From SVQP01 sp045587385 (GTDB lineage: Bacteria; Bacillota; Clostridia; Oscillospirales; CAG-272): 25,439 nucleotides of DNA. The notes beneath the pieces were generated by a model, which had not been told where the DNA came from, ran no database searches, and saw only the letters and a program-made list of their open reading frames with translations. The position numbers and the translations under genes were made by a program. Location: contig JAZNCE010000006.1 in the NCBI GenBank assembly GCA_045587385.1, positions 1 to 25,439 on the forward strand, given 5' to 3'. Positions 20,274 to 25,439 of the stretch are shown piece after piece (the first letter of the stretch is position 1; each line of letters begins with the position of its first letter).

Positions 20274-21722
20274 TTAAAATACGGTAATATCCTTTGCGAT
20301 GGTATAGAACTTTCCGTCAAAAATCTCTTGCTTCAGAGCTAACTTGACGGTCTTTTCTCCCTCGAACATGCCGATCGCTACCTCGTACTTGCCTGCGGGT
20401 ACGCCGCGCAGATCGGGGCGCAGGGCAATCGTTTTCTTCTGTCCCGAAAGCCAGGTGCGATTATCGGTATCGGTGTCAAGCACGTATTCGCTGCCGTCCG
20501 CGCCGCGCAGTCTGATCTTGAGGTCATATTTGCGGTATGCGCGTGCCCAGCCGCGGTTTTGCACGTCCAGCGTGACGATATTGTGCGCCGAGCGGTGCAG
20601 GGCAGGCACGGTTGCACCCGTGACGAAATACCAGTATCCAAGGCGGTTTGCGCAGTATTCGGTCAGGTAGTATTCATTTTTCAGCCAAGTGCGGGGATAG
20701 CCGTGGAAGCCCGCAAAGGTGGCGTGCGTGCGCTTAAAGGCTTCCATGGCGGTAAGCCCGTCGCGGAAGTGGTCGTTGTGCTCGTGCACGTAGCCGTAGT
20801 GCTCCATTTCAATGCAGGTAGGTGCGTCGGGAGCTAAGCGGTCAAATGCCCAAGGTGCGCGCAGCGTGTCGTAATCGTTGACTTGCGTGTAGTAGTTGCA
20901 GCAAACCGAGTCGTCCTGAATGCCAAAGCAACGCTCGCTTGCGTAGTCCAGCACCTCTTGCACCTCGTCCTGCCCGTGCGCAATGCGGCAGCAGATGTGG
21001 TCGTCGTTGCACAGCACGGGGGTATCGGGGAAGTATTTGGCGTGCAGATCAAAGTGCTTTTTGACCACCTCGGGCGGGATGATCACACCCGTCGCATCGG
21101 CAGCCGTGTGGCCCTCGCCCCACGTGCCCATGGTGCCCACGTCAATGCACTCGATTCTCGGGTCGCCGTTGAATTTCTCACCCATGACCGCCAGGAATTT
21201 TTCCAGGCAAGCAAGGAAAATGGGATCGCCGTACTCGGGCTGAATGGTGCCCGAGGGCATGCGGTAGCCTCGTGCGCCCTTTTCGTATACGTAGGCGGGG
21301 GTGGCGTAATTCATGCGTGCCTCGCCCTCGTAGGAGCAGATGCGCAAGGAGAAGGTGTAGCCGCGAGGTCCCCAAAGGTTCATGATCTCGTCAAGGTAAG
21401 AGAAGTCGTAAACGCCCTCCTCTTTTTCAATGTCACCCCAGTCAAAGCGCAGATAGAGGTGGTTGAGCCCGGGGAAGTCGGAAAGGTCGTCCGCCGGGTC
21501 TGCGTGCTGCGGATGGCGGTAATTCGCTCTGCCGTAGCCGTTGTCGATATAGTGCCAGAACCAGCCCTTGTGGGGATTCTTGAGCACCGTTTTATCGTCC
21601 ACCATGCGGCGCAGGTCAATGAAATCGGGGCGCGAAAGGGGATTGTCCAGCATGCCGCACATGGTCTGCGGACCGTCCTCTGCGGGTGCGGGGCAAAGAT
21701 TGGGGTAAAGCTTATCTGTCAT
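20274..21722 (-). CDS. DUF4832-like glycosidase-type protein (second gene of pair)
   Basis: A 482-aa protein with NPHKGWFWHYID (49-60), LRFDWGDIEKEEGVYDFSYL (91-110) and GTMGTWGEGHT (196-206), the pattern of DUF4832-type proteins with a TIM barrel related to clan A glycosidases. Glu203 in WGEGH is the best candidate acid/base; Glu305 in CIEMEHYGY, conserved in the paralogue, is a candidate partner. Residues about 378-482 form a beta-sandwich (VTLDVQNRGWARAYRKYDLK). There is no signal peptide. The ATG at 21722 follows AAAGGAGG with a 7-nt gap; an upstream TTG at 21740 lies before the RBS. It begins 14 nt after the paralogue upstream. The substrate is unknown; the enzymatic role is inferred from the fold and the neighbouring GH78-like gene. 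Confidence 0.82.
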   Translation of the reverse strand: MTDKLYPNLCPAPAEDGPQTMCGMLDNPLSRPDFIDLRRMVDDKTVLKNPHKGWFWHYIDNGYGRANYRHPQHADPADDLSDFPGLNHLYLRFDWGDIEKEEGVYDFSYLDEIMNLWGPRGYTFSLRICSYEGEARMNYATPAYVYEKGARGYRMPSGTIQPEYGDPIFLACLEKFLAVMGEKFNGDPRIECIDVGTMGTWGEGHTAADATGVIIPPEVVKKHFDLHAKYFPDTPVLCNDDHICCRIAHGQDEVQEVLDYASERCFGIQDDSVCCNYYTQVNDYDTLRAPWAFDRLAPDAPTCIEMEHYGYVHEHNDHFRDGLTAMEAFKRTHATFAGFHGYPRTWLKNEYYLTEYCANRLGYWYFVTGATVPALHRSAHNIVTLDVQNRGWARAYRKYDLKIRLRGADGSEYVLDTDTDNRTWLSGQKKTIALRPDLRGVPAGKYEVAIGMFEGEKTVKLALKQEIFDGKFYTIAKDITVF

Positions 21723-21736
21723 AGCAATGCCTCCTT

Positions 21737-23173
21737 TCAAACGCCGCGCACGTGTGTGCGCGCAATGGTGTAGTAGCCGTCCTTCAGGTATTCCTGCTTG
21801 ATGCCAAGCTTGATGGGGGTTCCCTTTTCAAAAAGTCCTATGCAAACGTCATAGTCGCCCTCGGGCACACCGCGCGCGTCCACGCGCAGGGAAAGCGTGA
21901 GGGGGGTATCGGGCTGCCAGGTGCGGTTGTCGGCTGCCAGGTCGATCTCGTAGCTGCCGCTCTCGTTACGCAGGCAAAGGCGCAGATCGTATTTAAAGTA
22001 GGCGCGCGCCCAGCCGCGATTTTCCACGTCCAGCTCAATGCGGTTGTAGGCGGTGTTTGTCAGCTCGGGAATGCATGCACCCGTGATAAAGTACCAATAT
22101 CCCAGGCGGTTTGCGCAGTATTCGGTCAGATAGTATTCATTTGCAAGCCACTTGCGCGGATAGCCGTGGAAGCCCGCAAATGTGGCACGCGCACGCGCAA
22201 AGGCTTCCATGGCGGTCAGCCCATCACGGAAATAAGACTCGTACTGCGGCTTGATGTAGGTATAGTGCGCCATTTCAATGGCGTTGGGCGCGTTGTCGGC
22301 AAGGCGTTCAAACGCCCAGGGAGCGCGCATGGTGTCGTAATCGTTCATTTGATAGTAGTAGTCGCAGCAAATGGAGTCATCCTGCACGCCAAAGCCGCGC
22401 GCGCGGGCATAGTCCAGCATTTCTTGCACCTCGGCAGCCCCGCGGCACCAGCGGGATGCAATGTGGTCATCGTTGCAAAGAATATAGGTATCGGGGAAGT
22501 AGCGTGCGTGCAGATCAAAGTGCGCCTTGACCACGTCAAGCGGGTAGATGCGCCCGTCGCCCTCTACCGTGTGCCCCTCGCCCCACGTGCCGAGTGTTCC
22601 AATGTCTATGCATTCAATGCGGGGATCTCCATTGTATTTTGCGCCGAAGGCTTGCATGAATTTTTCAAGGCACTCCATGAAAATGGGATCACCGAAATCG
22701 GGCTGGATCTTGCCGCCCTCCAAAAGATAGCAGCGCGCCCCCTTTTCGTACACGTATGCGGGTGTGGCGTGATTGAGCGTTGCATGTCCCTCATAGGTGC
22801 AAACGCGCAAAGAGAAGCGGTAGCCGCGCGCGCCCCACTTTTCCATGATGGAGTCAAGATAGGAGAAATCGTACACGCCCTCTTCTTTTTCCACGTCACC
22901 CCAGTCAAAACGCAGATAGAGGTGGTTCAGCCCGGGGAAGTCGGCAAGGTCGTCATCCTCATCATGCCCCTCGCGGTAAGCACCGCGTGCGTAGCCATTG
23001 TCAATGTAGTGCCAGAACCAGCCCTTGTGGGGGTTGCGCAGGGGCGTTTTGTCATCCACGAGCAAGCGCAGATCCACGTAGTTCTTGCGCACAAATTTTT
23101 TGTCTGTCATAAAGCAAAGCGTTTGCGCTTCGCTTCCTCCGGGGGCGTCGATGATGTTCGGAAAATCGGACAT
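21737..23173 (-). CDS. DUF4832-like glycosidase-type protein (first gene of pair)
   Basis: A 478-aa close paralogue of the following gene, alike over the whole length: NPHKGWFWHYID (47-58), LRFDWGDVEKEEGVYDFSYL (87-106), GTLGTWGEGH (192-201; Glu199) and NAIEMAHY (Glu300). The C-terminal beta domain is conserved (ELDVENRGWARAYFKYDL). The N-terminal 35 residues differ. The ATG at 23173 is chosen because AAAGGAG lies 7 nt upstream; the open frame starts 18 nt earlier, ahead of that RBS. It has a consensus promoter divergent from the GH78-like gene. The pair arose by tandem duplication, and retention of the candidate catalytic residues in both suggests two related activities. No signal peptide is seen. 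Confidence 0.82.
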   Translation of the reverse strand: MSDFPNIIDAPGGSEAQTLCFMTDKKFVRKNYVDLRLLVDDKTPLRNPHKGWFWHYIDNGYARGAYREGHDEDDDLADFPGLNHLYLRFDWGDVEKEEGVYDFSYLDSIMEKWGARGYRFSLRVCTYEGHATLNHATPAYVYEKGARCYLLEGGKIQPDFGDPIFMECLEKFMQAFGAKYNGDPRIECIDIGTLGTWGEGHTVEGDGRIYPLDVVKAHFDLHARYFPDTYILCNDDHIASRWCRGAAEVQEMLDYARARGFGVQDDSICCDYYYQMNDYDTMRAPWAFERLADNAPNAIEMAHYTYIKPQYESYFRDGLTAMEAFARARATFAGFHGYPRKWLANEYYLTEYCANRLGYWYFITGACIPELTNTAYNRIELDVENRGWARAYFKYDLRLCLRNESGSYEIDLAADNRTWQPDTPLTLSLRVDARGVPEGDYDVCIGLFEKGTPIKLGIKQEYLKDGYYTIARTHVRGV

Positions 23174-23208
23174 AACGTTACTCCTTTGCATGGATTTTCT
23201 TTGGCTTT

Positions 23209-23237
23209 ATGATATCATACATGTGCAAAATTGTCAA
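23209..23237 (-). promoter_or_regulatory. Promoter of the DUF4832 operon with palindromic -10
   Basis: On the minus strand TTGACA (23232-23237), a 17-bp spacer and TATCAT (23209-23214) with an extended TGA. The -10 is embedded in a perfect 12-bp palindrome TATGATATCATA (23208-23219), which could be an operator. Confidence 0.8.
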
Positions 23238-23266
23238 TATTGAATAAACGAATTAGCGTCACGTAC

Positions 23267-23295
23267 TTGCAATTTGTTTGAATCTATGATACAAT
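23267..23295 (+). promoter_or_regulatory. Promoter of the GH78-like gene
   Basis: TTGCAA (23267-23272), a 17-bp spacer and TACAAT (23290-23295) with an extended TGA. It is back to back with the DUF4832 promoter; the two -35 boxes are 29 bp apart, so one regulator could control both. Confidence 0.75.
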
Positions 23296-23326
23296 GAACG
23301 CAATAAAACCGTTTGGAGGTTACAGT

Positions 23327-25291
23327 ATGAGAGAGGCAAAATGGATCTGGTATCCCGGAGATTACGAGCTTTACCACAGCATCAAGCTGCATGCCCGCCG
23401 CGAGGAGTTCGGTTGCGAGTACCCCACCTTTTGGGCACTTGCCACGCCTTACCCCAACGTGCGCTTTTTCAAGAGCTATCATGCAGACGAGGCGGACACC
23501 GTGCGCTTTGTCACGCGCGCCAAGGGGTACGTCATCGTAGATGACAAGCGGCTGCCGGTCAACGAGGACGTTGTGCTGCCTGCAGGAGATCACAACGTCA
23601 TGGCGGTGCTGCTTGCCACACAGGGGCTGCCCAGCCTTTACGTGGACAGCAAATACTTAAAGACCGATGATTCCTGGATTGCCGATCACATGATTGTGAC
23701 CGTGCGCGTGCCCGTAGGCTGCACGCCCGCCTATACCGACGCTGCGGATAACCCCGAGGAGTTTTGCTTTGCGTATCAGCGCCTTGATCCCGTCAAAACG
23801 GTCAAGACCGAGCAGGGCACCTTGTATGATTTCGGGCGCGAAACGTACGCGCTTTTGCACATTGAGGGCGCGGACGCGTCGGATGACATTCGCGTGACAT
23901 ACGGAGAGTCGCGCGAGGAGGCGTTGGATCATGCCGAGGCGCTCATCCGCGAAACCTTGCAGGGACAGAGCGATTACGTGCGCCCCGGGCGCGCATTCCG
24001 ATACGTGTGCGTGCAGGGTGCGGACAAAGCGCGCGTGTGGGCGGATTACGAATATTTGCCGATCGACGACGTGGCAACCTTTAGCTGCAACAAAAAGAAC
24101 GTCAACAAGATCTGGGAGATCTGCGCGTACACCCTGCACCTCAATTCGCGCGAATTTTTCCTGGACGGCATCAAGCGCGACCGCTGGTGCTGGTCGGGAG
24201 ATGCGTACCAATCCTACATGGCAAACCGCTACCTCTACTTTGATCCCGAGATCACCAAGCGCACCATCATTGCGCTCTTGGGCAAGCCTCCCTACGAGCA
24301 GCATATCAATTCGATCAACGATTATTCCATGTATCTCATCATCGGTGCGTATGAATACTATTACGCTACGGGAGACGCGCAGTTTATTAGTCTGTACTTT
24401 GACCGCCTGCACGCGCTTTACGAGTTTGTTACGGGCAGACTTGACGAGCAGGGATACGTTTGCTACCGCGACGGTGACTGGATCTTTATCGACTGGTCGG
24501 ATATGGATAAGGGCGGGCCGCTTTGCGCCGAGCAGATCCTGCTTTGGCAATGCCACAAGTGCATGGCAGAGCTGTGCGCGCTGGTCGGCAAGGACGGCGC
24601 TGCATACAAAAAGGCGGCTGACGCGCTGCAAAAGCGCGTGATGCAGGATTACTGGAGAGAGGAGCGCGGCGCGTTTATCGATTGCCATACCACGGGCAAG
24701 GAGAACGTCACGCGACACGCCAACATTTTTGCCATTATGTACGGCTTTGTGTCGCACCGCCGCGCGCAAAAGATCGTGCGCTGTGTGCTGGAAAACGATG
24801 CCGTCACGCAGATCACCACGCCGTATTTTGAGTTCTTTGAGCTGGGCGCCTTGTGCATGATGGGCAGGCTGAAGACTGCGCAGAAAAAGATCGAGTCCTA
24901 TTGGGGCGGCATGGTTGCCCTTGGCGCGACCTCAATCTGGGAGCAATATTTGCCCGAGCAAAAGGGTATCGAGCATTACGGCATGTACGGCATGAAGTAC
25001 GGCTGCTCGCTTTGCCACGCATGGGGCGGCGGCCCGATCTACCTCTTGGGCAGATATTGCCTTGGTGTATACCCCACCGATATCGGATATAAGACCTTTG
25101 CGGTGCAGCCTGATCGCGGACTTTACCGTCACGTGGACGGTACCGTGCCGCTGCCCGAGGGACACAGCGTGCGCGTTAAGATGGATGCGCATTCCTGCAC
25201 CGTTACCGCCACCCGATCGGGCGGCACGCTGAGATTAGGCGGGAAGCAATACGAGATTCCTGCAGATAGGGAATTGACGGTTGAATTTTAA
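23327..25291 (+). CDS. GH78-like alpha-L-rhamnosidase-family protein
   Basis: A 654-aa protein with an N-terminal beta-rich part (about 1-245) and an alpha/alpha-barrel-type catalytic part (about 250-600). The GH78 core motif appears as DGIKRDRWCWSGDA (280-293). Aligned with the usual DCPQRERLGWTGD, Asp280 and Asp292 are kept, but the general-acid Glu position is Asp285. Further family-like motifs are TSIWEQYLPE (535-544; Glu539, possible base region) and SLCHAWGGGPIYLLGR (561-576; His564). The length is short for GH78, which often has several extra beta domains. There is no signal peptide, so it is probably cytoplasmic. The start at 23327 follows GGAGG at 23315-23319; an ATG at 23294 lies within the -10 box. 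It is divergent from the DUF4832 pair. Rhamnosidase activity is inferred; the Asp at the acid position leaves the sugar uncertain. Confidence 0.82.
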   Translation: MREAKWIWYPGDYELYHSIKLHARREEFGCEYPTFWALATPYPNVRFFKSYHADEADTVRFVTRAKGYVIVDDKRLPVNEDVVLPAGDHNVMAVLLATQGLPSLYVDSKYLKTDDSWIADHMIVTVRVPVGCTPAYTDAADNPEEFCFAYQRLDPVKTVKTEQGTLYDFGRETYALLHIEGADASDDIRVTYGESREEALDHAEALIRETLQGQSDYVRPGRAFRYVCVQGADKARVWADYEYLPIDDVATFSCNKKNVNKIWEICAYTLHLNSREFFLDGIKRDRWCWSGDAYQSYMANRYLYFDPEITKRTIIALLGKPPYEQHINSINDYSMYLIIGAYEYYYATGDAQFISLYFDRLHALYEFVTGRLDEQGYVCYRDGDWIFIDWSDMDKGGPLCAEQILLWQCHKCMAELCALVGKDGAAYKKAADALQKRVMQDYWREERGAFIDCHTTGKENVTRHANIFAIMYGFVSHRRAQKIVRCVLENDAVTQITTPYFEFFELGALCMMGRLKTAQKKIESYWGGMVALGATSIWEQYLPEQKGIEHYGMYGMKYGCSLCHAWGGGPIYLLGRYCLGVYPTDIGYKTFAVQPDRGLYRHVDGTVPLPEGHSVRVKMDAHSCTVTATRSGGTLRLGGKQYEIPADRELTVEF

Positions 25292-25347
25292 TGTAAAAGA
25301 TAGTCCCGTAGGGCTGGTTTCACTACTGATTTTTGGGACAGTCCCTT

Positions 25348-25368
25348 AACTATTTTTTGTGAATAGTT
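25348..25368. repeat. Small hairpin next to the terminal palindrome
   Basis: AACTATT (25348-25354), loop TTTTGTG, AATAGTT (25362-25368). Its right arm overlaps the left arm of the terminal inverted repeat. The 56 bases between the GH78-like stop and this hairpin hold only a short GGGACAGTCCC palindrome (25335-25345). Confidence 0.5.
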
Positions 25369-25439
25369 GCCGCAGGCGCTGGCGATCACATATTTCGGCT
25401 ATGCCGAAATATGTGATCGCCAGCGCCTGCGGCAACTAT
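25363..25439. repeat. Perfect inverted repeat with 37-bp arms at the window end
   Basis: Bases 25363-25399 are the exact reverse complement of 25403-25439, with a 3-nt centre (TAT). The outer part reads ATAGTTGCCGCAGGCGC and the inner part ATATTTCGGC. The repeat stops exactly at the last base, so the sequence may end at a contig edge, or the palindrome may continue. Confidence 0.9.

Noticed and set aside
21752..23212. A 486-codon plus-strand open frame opposite the first DUF4832-like gene
   Set aside because: Minus-strand paralogy with the neighbouring gene and RBS placement settle the coding strand.
1..25439. CRISPR array, rRNA, integrase or phage genes
   Set aside because: No regularly spaced direct repeats, no rRNA-like blocks, and no recombinase or phage structural gene could be found on either strand.

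Overview
The window looks like a chromosomal segment of an uncultured, strictly anaerobic member of the Clostridia, plausibly a gut Oscillospirales-type organism. The grounds are strong Shine-Dalgarno sites of the AAAGGAG/GGAGG type, housekeeping promoters with 17-bp spacers and extended TGN -10 boxes, oxygen-sensitive activase/dehydratase-type iron-sulfur proteins, roughly 50% GC, and many short palindromic intergenic repeats. Taxonomy is inferred from style only.

Layout. (1) 1-440: repeat-like intergenic DNA and a terminator for the minus-strand gene that follows. (2) 441-1727 (-): a GH125 exo-alpha-1,6-mannosidase. (3) 1992-9137 (+): a three-gene operon with one promoter and one strong terminator. 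It encodes a 982-aa adenylation/carrier-protein/thioester-reductase (A-T-R) protein, a 972-aa double-ASKHA activase with a DUF2229-like part, and a 420-aa 2-hydroxyacyl-CoA dehydratase-like (HgdB/BcrB-type) protein. The last two match the domain plan of PlsA/PlsR, the anaerobic plasmalogen (vinyl-ether lipid) system of Clostridium perfringens. (4) 9224-9532: a non-coding element bounded by 13-bp inverted repeats. (5) 9586-20150 (-): three cassettes, each an ECF sigma factor whose stop overlaps (ATGA) the start of a large single-pass membrane protein that is probably its anti-sigma/sensor. An MFS transporter of SLC45/GPH type (12203-13666, +) is inserted between the first two. (6) 20274-23173 (-): a two-gene operon of paralogous DUF4832-like TIM-barrel proteins, divergent from (7) 23327-25291 (+), a GH78-like alpha-L-rhamnosidase-family enzyme. 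(8) The window ends in a perfect 37-bp-arm inverted repeat that runs to the last base.

How the genes may work together. The carbohydrate genes (GH125, MFS, the DUF4832 pair, GH78-like) suggest use of host or plant glycans, with intracellular trimming of imported oligosaccharides. The ECF/sensor cassettes look like a paralogous envelope-sensing family. Cassettes 1 and 2 carry nearly identical tandem promoters: a housekeeping promoter followed 8 bp downstream by TGTnAC-N17-CGAC, the consensus style of Bacillus ECF sigma X, which predicts autoregulation. The A-T-R/PlsAR-like operon is the strongest candidate for a little-described system: an acyl-activating reductase co-transcribed with a radical-type ester/thioester reductase that may remodel membrane lipids.
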